From: a virus
Length of the DNA: 29,958 nt
IMG/VR virus record: IMGVR_UViG_3300020457_000056
Coordinates: 1 to 29,958 of that record
Reading direction: 5' to 3' (one strand)
The translations under genes were made by a program, and so were the position numbers. Numbering within the stretch: the first letter of the stretch is position 1; the number at the start of each line of letters is the position of its first letter. Of this stretch, positions 16,828 to 24,184 are shown piece after piece. The notes below the pieces were generated by a model that saw only the letters and a program-made list of their open reading frames with translations, did not search any database and was not told where the DNA came from.

Positions 16828-17637
16828 TTATCCTATTAAAAATCCATAAAAAGAATTTCTCGGTGTTGAACCATATTGTGAAAATGTACCACTTCCATTA
16901 TAATATGTACCTACTACAAAATCATTTACAGCCAGGTCGTATAAAAAATGACATTGTATTTGATCAAAGCTTTGTGATGCAGATGCGTTGCTCCCAATGT
17001 ACGCACCTCCAGATGTATCGCTATTTTTGCTAATGTAGATAAGTTGGTTATTCCCACTGTATGATTGGGCACGACAGATAGACAAGCCAAACATATATTT
17101 CCCAGCTACTGGAGCAGTAAATCTACCAGTAGAATTATTATAGTGGCCTCCATTGTCATAGCTTTGACCTATGTTACCAAATTGATGAAAATAACCGTAA
17201 CCACCGCTAGTGTTAGTCATAGTTGGATTACCATAAGTTAAAAAAGAAGGGTGATTAGGCTTAACTACATAGCCGCCATTTACAATATTTAAATGATTAC
17301 CACCAGAAATACCCATCTTAATACCACCACTGGCGCTAGTATTATATGATGTTATCATCAAAGGTCTATTCGCATCACCTTCTGTTCTATAGTTTGCACC
17401 GTCCCACAACCCATAATTTACTTGATGACCACTGCTGTTTTGTAGTTTTATTCTTGACGATATACCTACAATATCAAGATCAACCGAAGGTGTTGTAGTT
17501 CCTATACCAACTCTATTATTAGTGGCATCAACTTTAAGTGTTGTTGTGTCAACGGCAATAGAACCATCCGCTGCAAGTGTGATATTATTACCACTTGCAC
17601 TCGAGTGTTTTAGATGTTCTAGCTCAAGTGTAGACAA
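16828..17637 (-). CDS. Adhesin-array protein: GIGTTTP motif and C1q-like head
   Basis: 269 residues. The start is TTG at 17637: it yields MSTLELEHLKHSS, matching sister genes that begin MSTL, and AAGGAA lies about nine bases upstream. Then DATNNRVGIGTTTPS (37-51), VKPNHPSFLTYG, and the C1q-like core HYNNSTGRFTAPVAGKYMFGLS, ending SFYGFLIG. Probably a trimeric knob. It is the second gene of the unit opened by the 92-residue helical protein. Confidence 0.8.
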   Translation of the reverse strand: MSTLELEHLKHSSASGNNITLAADGSIAVDTTTLKVDATNNRVGIGTTTPSVDLDIVGISSRIKLQNSSGHQVNYGLWDGANYRTEGDANRPLMITSYNTSASGGIKMGISGGNHLNIVNGGYVVKPNHPSFLTYGNPTMTNTSGGYGYFHQFGNIGQSYDNGGHYNNSTGRFTAPVAGKYMFGLSICRAQSYSGNNQLIYISKNSDTSGGAYIGSNASASQSFDQIQCHFLYDLAVNDFVVGTYYNGSGTFSQYGSTPRNSFYGFLIG

Positions 17638-17641
17638 TTAA

Positions 17642-17920
17642 TTATTCCTTTGCTGCCATCGCTGCTTCGGCATCTGCATTACGCTGAGCACCGGTTTTTA
17701 CAACACCAAGTTCAAAAGCCTGAGCAACTTGTGCATCAACTCCAACCGCCATTGCAACTTCATTCGCATTACAATGAGCAACTAAAGCCGCGATAATTTC
17801 TTCTTGTGCAACTCTTGCACGATTATGAAGAGCATTATCAGCCCAGTCTTGAACACTGGCCGCTGCATACTCAAGACACTTGTTTTGTGTGTCCGTAAGT
17901 TTTACAGTAATATCAACCAT
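17642..17920 (-). CDS. Small helical protein, first gene of its late unit
   Basis: 92 residues, Ala-rich and predicted helical, with LTDTQNKCLEYAA and QDWADNALHNRARVAQEEII. Similar short proteins with DWxxNxxxxRARxA occur beside structural or fibre genes in marine phages, but I cannot name a function. It lacks the beta pattern of its neighbours and sits right after a late promoter with a good AAGGAGA site. An assembly factor for the three adhesins that follow is one guess. Confidence 0.75.
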   Translation of the reverse strand: MVDITVKLTDTQNKCLEYAAASVQDWADNALHNRARVAQEEIIAALVAHCNANEVAMAVGVDAQVAQAFELGVVKTGAQRNADAEAAMAAKE

Positions 17921-17942
17921 GTTTTTCTCCTTTCATTTTTTT

Positions 17943-17950
17943 TATTTATA
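17943..17950 (-). promoter_or_regulatory. T4-type late promoter inside the adhesin array
   Basis: Exact TATAAATA in the 31-base gap after the C1q-like gene ending at 17952. The predicted start is near 17937, followed by AAGGAGA and the ATG at 17920. It drives the 17642-15017 unit. Confidence 0.85.
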
Positions 17951-17951
17951 A

Positions 17952-18653
17952 TTATCCTAATAAATATCCCGTAACTCTTATACCAAAATTAGCGTCAGCA
18001 TACGCTTCTGAAATTGAAGTTGAATAAGGAACTATATAATCTCCTGCTGTTAAACTCATTAATGCTGTCCCTGCAACTGACATATGTGAATCTGCCTTGT
18101 AAGACTGATAACCTTGAATAGTGATTGTTGGAAATGTACTTGAACCTCCTTCAGACGCAGAGTTAAGTTGAAACCCAACAGACCCATAGTCATCTGCAAC
18201 TTGCATTCGTATAGAACCGTGCATGGCAAAAACATATACTCCTGTTACAGGAACAACGTATTTTAAATATTTACCACTGCCTATTGGATGTGTTTCGAAA
18301 GTAAGAGTGCCACCACCAACATTAAATTCTGTAGTGGTGTTTGCACTTAACCATATGGGAATAGGTGTATGATAGTTAGTATCATAAACTGTATCACCAT
18401 GATTTTGACCCCATTCTTGAGAGTTAACTGTCTTAGCACTAAAAGCAGGTCTAACAGGAGTTGTTACTCTACCTGTGCTATCAATAGCCAATGCAGTTGT
18501 ACCATTACTATGTTTTAAACCATCTACTGGAATAATATTACTTGCGTCTTTTACTGGAAGTTTTGATAAATCAATAGTGTTTGTCCCTGCCGCTGAAGGA
18601 ACAGTAAGATCAAAATAACCTGATGAATCTCCTGAAACTCTTATTGTACTCAT
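17952..18653 (-). CDS. Adhesin-array protein with C1q-like head
   Basis: 233 residues from the ATG at 18653, which overlaps the upstream stop as ATGA and has AAGGTGG upstream. A GTG at 18665 would add four residues but lacks the same support. The protein shows HSNGTTALAIDSTGRVTTPVRPAF (a PN-PSF-type lead-in), a beta-sandwich with YLKYVVPVTGVYVFAMHG, and a C-terminal RVTGYLLG. It is the last gene of the 22955-17952 unit. Confidence 0.8.
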   Translation of the reverse strand: MSTIRVSGDSSGYFDLTVPSAAGTNTIDLSKLPVKDASNIIPVDGLKHSNGTTALAIDSTGRVTTPVRPAFSAKTVNSQEWGQNHGDTVYDTNYHTPIPIWLSANTTTEFNVGGGTLTFETHPIGSGKYLKYVVPVTGVYVFAMHGSIRMQVADDYGSVGFQLNSASEGGSSTFPTITIQGYQSYKADSHMSVAGTALMSLTAGDYIVPYSTSISEAYADANFGIRVTGYLLG

Positions 18654-19060
18654 ACGACTACCCACCTTGCATTTGAACCAAGCGTCACCGTAACTCCTGA
18701 TCCGAGTGTTATTGGTCCTGCACTTACTGCACTTCGGTTTGCGCCTAAAGAATAATTCGACGAAAGTGTCTGTGCATTTGTGTAAAATACATCTGATTGT
18801 GCGCCAACACTACCGAATGATATTGTACCACTGCCGTTTGTAATAAGAGCTTGACCACTTGTTCCGTCTGATAGATTCAAAGCATCTATACCTACTGAGT
18901 TTGTTGCAAGCTTAGCTGTTGTTACAGCATCATCTTGCAGTTCTGAAACTGTAATAGCATTAGCTGCAATGTCTTCAGCGAGAATAACATCAGTTCCAAT
19001 GTGATCTGTAGTGATTGCATTATCTGGAATTGAATTTGAATGTATTTTTCTTACTGCCAT
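18650..19060 (-). CDS. Short array protein: repeat N-module plus AGPITL C-module
   Basis: 136 residues. Residues 1-51 (MAVRKIHSNSIPDNAITTDH to DDAVTTAKL) match the N-module of the 15017 gene at 37 of 51 positions by hand alignment. The C-terminal 40 residues (NRSAVSAGPITLGSGVTVTLGSNARWVVV) are the small beta module also found at the ends of the 20285 and 25256 genes. It joins two modules used elsewhere, with almost no unique sequence between. It starts by TAATG overlap with the preceding stop. Confidence 0.78.
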   Translation of the reverse strand: MAVRKIHSNSIPDNAITTDHIGTDVILAEDIAANAITVSELQDDAVTTAKLATNSVGIDALNLSDGTSGQALITNGSGTISFGSVGAQSDVFYTNAQTLSSNYSLGANRSAVSAGPITLGSGVTVTLGSNARWVVV

Positions 19061-19704
19061 TATTTTTCCAATCCATATATTTGAATAGATCCATATCTGC
19101 TTGTGTGTGTAGCGCTATTCCAGCTTACAATTCTAAATCCAGTTATCGTTTGAGGATCAAGAACTCTGCAAGAACTTGAAGATTCTTCCAAATACATATT
19201 TTGACCACTACCTAGCCTATATAATAGTGTAGCTTTTGATCTTATAGAAGCTATACCGTCTGGGTGATCCGGAACAGAGATAACAGCTTGACCATGAGAA
19301 TCGTAATCTGTCCCATTTCCTGCCAGCCAAGCTCGAGTTTGTATTCCTGCATAAGTACTATTGTTGTAATCAGGACCACTTGTAGTATTAGAAGGCATCC
19401 ATTGTATAACATTATTATAATCAGCTGATGAGTATTCTCCGCCAGAAGTTCTAAATTTAAACGCTGTCTCATTCCATTGATTTCCGCTAGAAGCAGTATT
19501 TCGATGACTAATATACCAGTACAACATATAGTTTATGTATTTACTTCTATCTACAACATCAAAATCAACTGCTCCTGTATCAGTTGTCCAGTTTTGTGTG
19601 GCTAATTTTACAAAGCCGAGTCCCGCAACTTTACCATCATTGGCAATAGACATCGCGGTGTTTGCGGTAGTGCTTTGAATTGTGCCGACTTTTAGAGTAC
19701 TCAT
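19060..19704 (-). CDS. Array virion protein, beta-rich
   Basis: 214 residues. It opens MSTLKVGTIQSTTANTAMSI, the short N-terminal tag typical of this array. Then comes a distinct domain rich in Tyr/Trp (YINYMLYWYISHRNTASSG, NNVIQWMPSNTTSGPDYNN) ending GFRIVSWNSATHTSRYGSIQIYGLEK. The ITGFRI...GSIxIYGL ending is common in phage structural beta-sandwich proteins. It starts by ATGA overlap; the preceding QEIAG codons carry an AGGAG ribosome-binding site. Likely an adhesin or decoration protein; exact family not recognised. Confidence 0.75.
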   Translation of the reverse strand: MSTLKVGTIQSTTANTAMSIANDGKVAGLGFVKLATQNWTTDTGAVDFDVVDRSKYINYMLYWYISHRNTASSGNQWNETAFKFRTSGGEYSSADYNNVIQWMPSNTTSGPDYNNSTYAGIQTRAWLAGNGTDYDSHGQAVISVPDHPDGIASIRSKATLLYRLGSGQNMYLEESSSSCRVLDPQTITGFRIVSWNSATHTSRYGSIQIYGLEK

Positions 19705-20288
19705 CCTGCAATCTCCTGGACTGTTAGCACTGATACAGTTCTTGGGTCATAATTTCCAGTATTTCTGTCACTGTGAGACCTGTTAATGTACGCTATTGCA
19801 CCTGAACTATTAGCTGTTCCCTGATAATCTTTATATTGAATTTTATAAGTTACCTGAGATGTAGTGTTCGGTGAGTCTAATATATTTATTGGAATTGGAG
19901 ATATATCATACACATCCCAGCCGCTTGTAGTAGTTGAAGAAGAATAAACTTGCGGTCTGCTACCAGCAGCATCACCTACGGATAAAGCTGTACCATTTCT
20001 AACAACTCTAATGTAAGACCTAAAATAATTTTCAGCAACGTTCACAAAGCCAGTAACTAGTATCTTGCTTGATGTTGAACTAGGAGTTATATCTAACGTT
20101 AATCCACTATCAGCGTAACTATTTCCTTGAGCACTAGTAGCTGAAGTTAATGTCATTGACAATGTTTGTAGTACTGCTCCAGGCGAAACAATTGATCCTC
20201 CATCAGTTGCCACTATTTTTTTACCAGTAGGCAAAGTAATTGTGTTACCTGTTTGTGTAGTGATTTGATTTACAGCAAGTGTACTCAT
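19701..20288 (-). CDS. Array sandwich protein of the DSPNTTS / EIAG family
   Basis: 195 residues. N-tag MSTLAVNQITTQTGNTITLP, then PGAVLQTLSM, LDITPSSTSSKILVTG (the ITPK-ANS position in sisters), DSPNTTSQVTYKIQYKD and a C-terminal VLTVQEIAG. These four landmarks in this order define the largest family of the array. It starts by ATGA overlap with the 20285 gene. Inferred to be a trimer-forming surface protein; no enzymatic motif was seen. Confidence 0.78.
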   Translation of the reverse strand: MSTLAVNQITTQTGNTITLPTGKKIVATDGGSIVSPGAVLQTLSMTLTSATSAQGNSYADSGLTLDITPSSTSSKILVTGFVNVAENYFRSYIRVVRNGTALSVGDAAGSRPQVYSSSTTTSGWDVYDISPIPINILDSPNTTSQVTYKIQYKDYQGTANSSGAIAYINRSHSDRNTGNYDPRTVSVLTVQEIAG

Positions 20289-20641
20289 ACTATTGCCAGC
20301 CTTCCTCCGTTAGTAACTGTTAGTGTAACACCGCTCGCAACTGTTAATGGACCGGCCGCAACGGCATTATCAGTTGCCGCAATGGTTACATTAGTATTTA
20401 ACTCTTGTTCATGCACTCTAAAAATATCTTTTTTACCGTTTGTTGTATCGCCTCTTAATGCACCACTTGCATTGTCTCCTTGGAATGCACCTACACCAAG
20501 TGTTACTCCACTGTCAATCTTTGCCGCAGTGATTGCACCGTCTTGAATGTCAGCAGTTGCAACCGCGCCATCAGCAATGTCAGCGGATGTAATAGTTGTA
20601 TCTGAATTAAGTAAATTTGCCAAGTTTCTTGCATTACTCAT
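20285..20641 (-). CDS. Short array protein: repeat N-half plus AAGPLTV C-module
   Basis: 118 residues. The N-half carries decapeptide-like repeats (TSADIADGAVATADIQDGAITAAKI), a pattern of phage-fibre stalk segments. The C-half holds NVTIAATDNAVAAGPLTVASGVTLTVTNGGRLAIV, the small C-module shared with two other array genes. It is joined to both neighbours by ATGA overlaps. Function inferred only from company: fibre tip or connector. Confidence 0.76.
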   Translation of the reverse strand: MSNARNLANLLNSDTTITSADIADGAVATADIQDGAITAAKIDSGVTLGVGAFQGDNASGALRGDTTNGKKDIFRVHEQELNTNVTIAATDNAVAAGPLTVASGVTLTVTNGGRLAIV

Positions 20642-21150
20642 TGTGTCACCTCTGTAAACTTCATGTAAGAGTTACTTCTTGCGTCATAATTAAAATATAC
20701 ATCTGGATAGCTGGAGCTTGGACAAATCATTTGAAGTGTGTAAGTAATTTGCGAAGTTGTGTTGTGATTATCATCAATCGCTCCGTATGCCTGAAAGAGA
20801 TGCAGCTGTGTGTTATTTACGTCGGGACCTCTAAATACATCATAGTTAGAACTAAAATTATGATTAAGATGTTGTGTTGAAGAAAGTTGTGAACCGTTTC
20901 TTAAAATTCTATGATTAAACTGGCACTCTCCAGCATTTCTTTTTCCACAATTTATACTAGCGTCTATGTAAATATGACTGTTAGCAAATTTAGGTGTAAA
21001 ATTGGCCGTAAAAAAAGTAGACCAAGAACTGCCTGAATATATAAACTGAGTAGCATATTTTGTGTGAACCATCTGAACAGGTGTTCCGGCTGGTATCTGC
21101 GCACTTGTAAGAGCTGCCTGCATATTATTTGGAATAGTACTTAATGCCAT
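20638..21150 (-). CDS. Array sandwich protein of the ITPK/NTTSQ family
   Basis: 170 residues. MALSTIPNNMQAALTSAQIP and a PAGTPVQMVHTK lead-in are followed by FTPKFANSHIYIDASINCG (matching ITPKFANSLI in sisters), DNHNTTSQITYTLQM and a C-terminal KFTEVTQ. A GGxGG-like loop is absent. The TAATG start overlaps the preceding stop, within a 24-base sequence that is identical at another junction of the array (29321-29344). Confidence 0.77.
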   Translation of the reverse strand: MALSTIPNNMQAALTSAQIPAGTPVQMVHTKYATQFIYSGSSWSTFFTANFTPKFANSHIYIDASINCGKRNAGECQFNHRILRNGSQLSSTQHLNHNFSSNYDVFRGPDVNNTQLHLFQAYGAIDDNHNTTSQITYTLQMICPSSSYPDVYFNYDARSNSYMKFTEVTQ

Positions 21151-21168
21151 TACTGTGCTATCTCCGTT
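21145..21168 (-). repeat. Junction repeat, copy 1 (TEIAQ stop / next start)
   Basis: These 24 bases are identical to 29321-29344. They encode the end of one adhesin (TEIAQ and TAA) and the start of the next (ATGGCA), with GGAG about 12 bases before the ATG. Two gene pairs 8 kb apart therefore share the same joint. Confidence 0.85.
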
Positions 21169-21695
21169 GCTATGATTGAATTTTCTGAAGTTGAATCAAT
21201 ATATCTAATTTCATTTCCTCCACCACTACTCACATAAAGTTTATAGTTTACTGAACTGGTTGTGTTAGGTGTGTCAAAAGTAAAAGCGTTTATACCTTCA
21301 TTAAAATTATAAGCATTTCCAGAATCTCTATATTTAGAACCCCACTGAAGAACTCTACCATTGATTCCAGCGCCAATATTAGTTGCGCTTCCACCAGATA
21401 TTGTTCTGTAAACTGTGGTCAAAAAATATTCTTCATTACTGGCACTTAAATGTAACCACCAAACAGTTTGGTATTCTATTTTTATAAGACTGTTTGCAAA
21501 CTTAGGAGTTATATTTACAGATAAAGCAGTTGAAACCATACTTGTTGAAGTAGTGCTGGAATTACCACTTGTTTGTGTTGTTCGTTGTATTTGTATAACA
21601 TGGCCTGCTGGCATCTGCAAGTTAGTAACACCACTCATATCGACTGATGTTGCAGTGGTTGCACCTTGGATTGTATCTATTGCGAGTGTACTCAT
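21150..21695 (-). CDS. Array sandwich protein of the DTPNTTS / TEIAQ family
   Basis: 181 residues with every family landmark: MSTLAIDTIQGATTATSVDM, MPAGHVIQIQ, VNITPKFANSLIKIEYQ, DTPNTTSSVNYKLYVS and the C-terminal SIIATEIAQ. The type example of this family in the window. Its ATG overlaps the stop of an 8-codon ORF (TAATG) that itself overlaps the preceding gene. The last codons form the GGAG ribosome-binding site for the next gene. Confidence 0.8.
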   Translation of the reverse strand: MSTLAIDTIQGATTATSVDMSGVTNLQMPAGHVIQIQRTTQTSGNSSTTSTSMVSTALSVNITPKFANSLIKIEYQTVWWLHLSASNEEYFLTTVYRTISGGSATNIGAGINGRVLQWGSKYRDSGNAYNFNEGINAFTFDTPNTTSSVNYKLYVSSGGGNEIRYIDSTSENSIIATEIAQ

Positions 21696-21721
21696 TAGCT
21701 TGGCACCGTTATTAGAGTCAT
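21695..21721 (-). other. Eight-codon bridging ORF (MTLITVPS)
   Basis: ATG at 21721-21719 overlaps the TGA of the preceding adhesin (ATGA). Its TAA at 21697-21695 overlaps the ATG of the next (TAATG). It may pass ribosomes across the only non-overlapping gap in this stretch, or be the remnant of a deleted module. Chance cannot be excluded. Confidence 0.35.
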
Positions 21722-22539
21722 GGTGAAATCTCCGTTACACAAACATATGTTATTGTTCCACTGTCTGCGCCGTTATCGGGACGTCTTGTGCCAAACAAAA
21801 GATTAGTTTGATTAACATCACTAGCTCCAAAGAGACCAACTTGCAGTGTAGTGCCGGCTGCTACACTCGGACTAAAACTTTGAACAGTGCTAGGCTCAGC
21901 AAAAGCATGATACACGTAGTTGTAGCTGTGCGCTCCAGCAAAAGCGTCAATGGAATAAAATGCTCTATTTCCATTTGAAAAAGAAACAAAGTGACGAGTA
22001 GGAGAGTAACTTCCAATACCTATATAGTTTCCAGAGCTTGCATCAGCAGCACCTGATTTATATCCTAATGCTAGCGCAACGTCTGTGTCAGTATTGCCTG
22101 TCAGTGAGTTATAAGTACCTATAGAACAAAATGCATGAACTATAAAGCTGCTGTTTGCCATTTTAGTTACTATTTGACAATCCATAATTTTAATTGAAGC
22201 GTTTGATTGCAAAGCAACTCCAGTAGTATTTTCTGCATTGACTATTTGTAAAACACTACCACTAGGCAACTTAGCATGAGTAACTGCATCGTCGTGTAGT
22301 TTTGCAGTTGTCACTGCAGCTGAGCCTAGCTTAGCTTCTGTTACTGCAGCTGAGCCTAGCTTAGCTTCTGTTACTGCTGATGCAGCGATCTTTGCAGTAG
22401 TGACCGCGTTATTACTTATTTCATTAACTGTAACAGAATTATTAGCTAAGTCTGCGTCGGTTATTACATCGACACCGATCTTAGCTGAATTCACTGCTGA
22501 ATCAGAAAGCCCATCTGTTGATACTCGAGTTACAGCCAC
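21718..22539 (-). CDS. Array protein: long AVTxAKL repeat stalk plus sandwich head
   Basis: 273 residues. The start is GTG at 22539 with GGAG a few bases upstream. The N-terminus MAVTRVSTDGLSDSAVNSAK continues as decapeptide repeats (NAVTTAKIAA, SAVTEAKLGS, AAVTEAKLGS, AAVTTAKLHD, DAVTHAKLPS) to about residue 93, typical of trimeric fibre stalks. It then has PSGSVLQIV and a beta head ending CVTEISP. Two repeats are encoded by a perfect 30-base tandem duplication. Confidence 0.8.
   Translation of the reverse strand: MAVTRVSTDGLSDSAVNSAKIGVDVITDADLANNSVTVNEISNNAVTTAKIAASAVTEAKLGSAAVTEAKLGSAAVTTAKLHDDAVTHAKLPSGSVLQIVNAENTTGVALQSNASIKIMDCQIVTKMANSSFIVHAFCSIGTYNSLTGNTDTDVALALGYKSGAADASSGNYIGIGSYSPTRHFVSFSNGNRAFYSIDAFAGAHSYNYVYHAFAEPSTVQSFSPSVAAGTTLQVGLFGASDVNQTNLLFGTRRPDNGADSGTITYVCVTEISP
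22313..22377. repeat. Tandem 30-bp repeat in a fibre stalk gene
   Basis: Perfect period-30 over 65 bases (2.2 copies), adding ten in-frame residues (TEAKLGSAAV) to the stalk. Perfect identity implies a recent expansion. Confidence 0.9.
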
Positions 22540-22550
22540 GTTCTACTCCA

Positions 22551-22955
22551 TTAAGAAGGTTCAGTTGGCCATGTAACATTTGTCAGTACACCGTCTTCAA
22601 GTTTAGGTTCTGCAGTTGCTGGAAGATCTCTTAGATCTTTACGATATGTTTTCCAAGCAGCTGACATAGTAACATCACTATTACCCATCCAGTCTGTTGC
22701 TGCTAGTTTTTCATTTCGTTGTGAACGAAGTTCGTTCATAGGTTCAGCATCAGTAAGCTCTTTTTGCTTTTCTGTAATAGCTGCCCATGTTGTTCCCCAA
22801 TCTGCAGGATCTTGAGACTCAATAGCCGATCCGTTTGAATCTGCGCCAGTTACCTTTGAAAACATAGTTTTAAACTCGTCCTCAGAAGTAGGTTCTCCTC
22901 TCAATACCCATTCTTGAATTCCTAATGCACTCAATGCTGATGCGACGTCTGCCAT
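22551..22955 (-). CDS. Phage tail assembly chaperone-like protein
   Basis: 134 residues. The C-half has NELRSQRNEKLAATDWMGNSDVTMSAAWKTYRKDLRDLPA (about 74-113). This arginine-rich RNxxLxxTDW...WxxYRxxLRDLP pattern is characteristic of the phage tail-assembly chaperone (Phage_tail_APC) type found next to tail-fibre genes. The N-half (IQEWVLRGEPTSEDEFKTMFSKVTG) is less distinctive. As first gene of its unit, directly after a late promoter, it would be made before the adhesins it could help fold or mount; that role is inferred. Confidence 0.72.
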   Translation of the reverse strand: MADVASALSALGIQEWVLRGEPTSEDEFKTMFSKVTGADSNGSAIESQDPADWGTTWAAITEKQKELTDAEPMNELRSQRNEKLAATDWMGNSDVTMSAAWKTYRKDLRDLPATAEPKLEDGVLTNVTWPTEPS

Positions 22956-22988
22956 AATTTACTCCTTTTAGTTTAAGAATTACAATTC

Positions 22989-22996
22989 TATTTATA
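22989..22996 (-). promoter_or_regulatory. T4-type late promoter inside the adhesin array
   Basis: Exact TATAAATA in the 58-base gap after the gene ending at 23014. The predicted start is near 22983, then AAAGGAGT and the ATG at 22955. Drives the 22955-17952 unit. Confidence 0.86.
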
Positions 22997-23013
22997 CTTA
23001 TTTTTGTTTTAAG

Positions 23014-23604
23014 TTATACTTTAATCTCTTCGGCTATTAATAATCCTCTATCAATTATTGCATTTGCAGGAATCCCGGGAGCATAGCCTGCGCTCGGTAC
23101 TGTGCCTATATTATCAGTAAAATATTGTTGTGCTTGTGAACTAGCTCCATACTGTTTAACATATATTTCATATCGTAAAACAGATGTAGTGTTTGGAGAA
23201 TCAGTAAAGTAATAACTCAAGTGTGGATAAAAATCATGTGTATAACTGCTACGATTCAAATAATGATCCCATCCACCTCCCATTTTCCATGAGTTCATTG
23301 CGCCCGAACCTATTTTTCTGTATATAGCCCAGTTGGCTCCAGCATAACTACTGCTCGTATTAAATGCAGTCTTAGCGTCCCAGTGAAGCTTCACCATATT
23401 ACTTGCTGCTGTAAGTGTAATGTCAACAAACAACCCAGTCGCCTGAAATGAGGTGGGAGATGCAGTTGTAACAGCATTATTGATTCTACCAATCTGTGTT
23501 TGCAATACAGCACCAGTAGGAAAGTTAGATGTCATATCTGTCGGCATCTGAGCATTCGTAACTTGACCTGATACGCCTCGATGATTAATTTTAGTTAGTG
23601 CCAT
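23014..23604 (-). CDS. Array sandwich protein of the DSPNTTS family
   Basis: 196 residues. MALTKINHRGVSGQVTNAQMP is followed by FPTGAVLQTQIGRIN, VDITLTAASNMVKLHWD, DSPNTTSVLRYEIYVKQY and a C-terminal IIDRGLLIAEEIKV. It is the last gene of its unit. The start ATG uses the AGGATAAAG joint supplied by the C1q-type gene before it. Likely a trimeric adhesin subunit; no catalytic motif. Confidence 0.78.
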   Translation of the reverse strand: MALTKINHRGVSGQVTNAQMPTDMTSNFPTGAVLQTQIGRINNAVTTASPTSFQATGLFVDITLTAASNMVKLHWDAKTAFNTSSSYAGANWAIYRKIGSGAMNSWKMGGGWDHYLNRSSYTHDFYPHLSYYFTDSPNTTSVLRYEIYVKQYGASSQAQQYFTDNIGTVPSAGYAPGIPANAIIDRGLLIAEEIKV

Positions 23605-23608
23605 ATCT

Positions 23609-24184
23609 TTATCCTAAAAAATGTCCTGTGAACCAGTTAAAAGTTCGAGAATGTGATGAGTCATTTCCTTGTGCAGTAAAACTGCCGTCGTAGTATTGCA
23701 ATACTACTCTTACATTATCATTTGCTTCAAGTTTTGCTAAGACGGTTATACTCATCATAGAGTCACTAGATACAGTTCTTGCGTGCATTCGAGCTGTACC
23801 ACCTAATCCGTTATAACTATCATTTATTTGAATTTCAAATTCTGCATTACCGTTATTTACACAACCTATGTGTAAATGAAACTGATACATTCCCGCAATA
23901 GGCGCTGTAAATATTCCATTTTGATTATTATAGTGATTACCTACGTTATGGCATTTCATGCTGGTGTCAGAGCCCGTGGTTAAAGTGTTCCAAACTATTA
24001 TTGGAGCTCCACTTGCACTTGTACCTCCTCCAGCGTTGGCTGCTGTGATTGCAACTCCTCCACCTTTTGTTACAGCGAATGAAGGCTGATTAGGTAAAGA
24101 TACACGGCCAGCCGAATCAAATGTCATTGATGTTGTAGTACCAGCCACACTTTGAATTTTATCTACTTTTAAATTACTAACCAT
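23609..24184 (-). CDS. Adhesin-array protein with C1q-like head
   Basis: 191 residues. N-tag MVSNLKVDKIQSVAGTTTSM, then SAGRVSLPNQPSFAVTKG, HYNNQNGIFTAPIAGMYQFHLHIG (C1q-like core), LEANDNVRVVLQYYDGSF and a C-terminal WFTGHFLG. The lead-in plus head unit is the same as in the 16098 and 16828 genes, but the GIGTTSP segment is missing. Start by TAATG overlap after TEIAG codons carrying GGAG. Confidence 0.82.
   Translation of the reverse strand: MVSNLKVDKIQSVAGTTTSMTFDSAGRVSLPNQPSFAVTKGGGVAITAANAGGGTSASGAPIIVWNTLTTGSDTSMKCHNVGNHYNNQNGIFTAPIAGMYQFHLHIGCVNNGNAEFEIQINDSYNGLGGTARMHARTVSSDSMMSITVLAKLEANDNVRVVLQYYDGSFTAQGNDSSHSRTFNWFTGHFLG

Noticed and set aside
15017-17637. Peptidase S74 intramolecular chaperone at the end of the fibre genes
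   Set aside because: The C-termini are C1q-like strands ending in LIG, LLG or MVG; no S74 Ser-Lys catalytic pattern or helical C-terminal chaperone was found.
18651-18665. GTG at 18665 as start of the C1q-like gene
   Set aside because: The ATG at 18653 has the ATGA overlap used throughout the array, an AAGGTGG site at good spacing and an MST start like its sisters.
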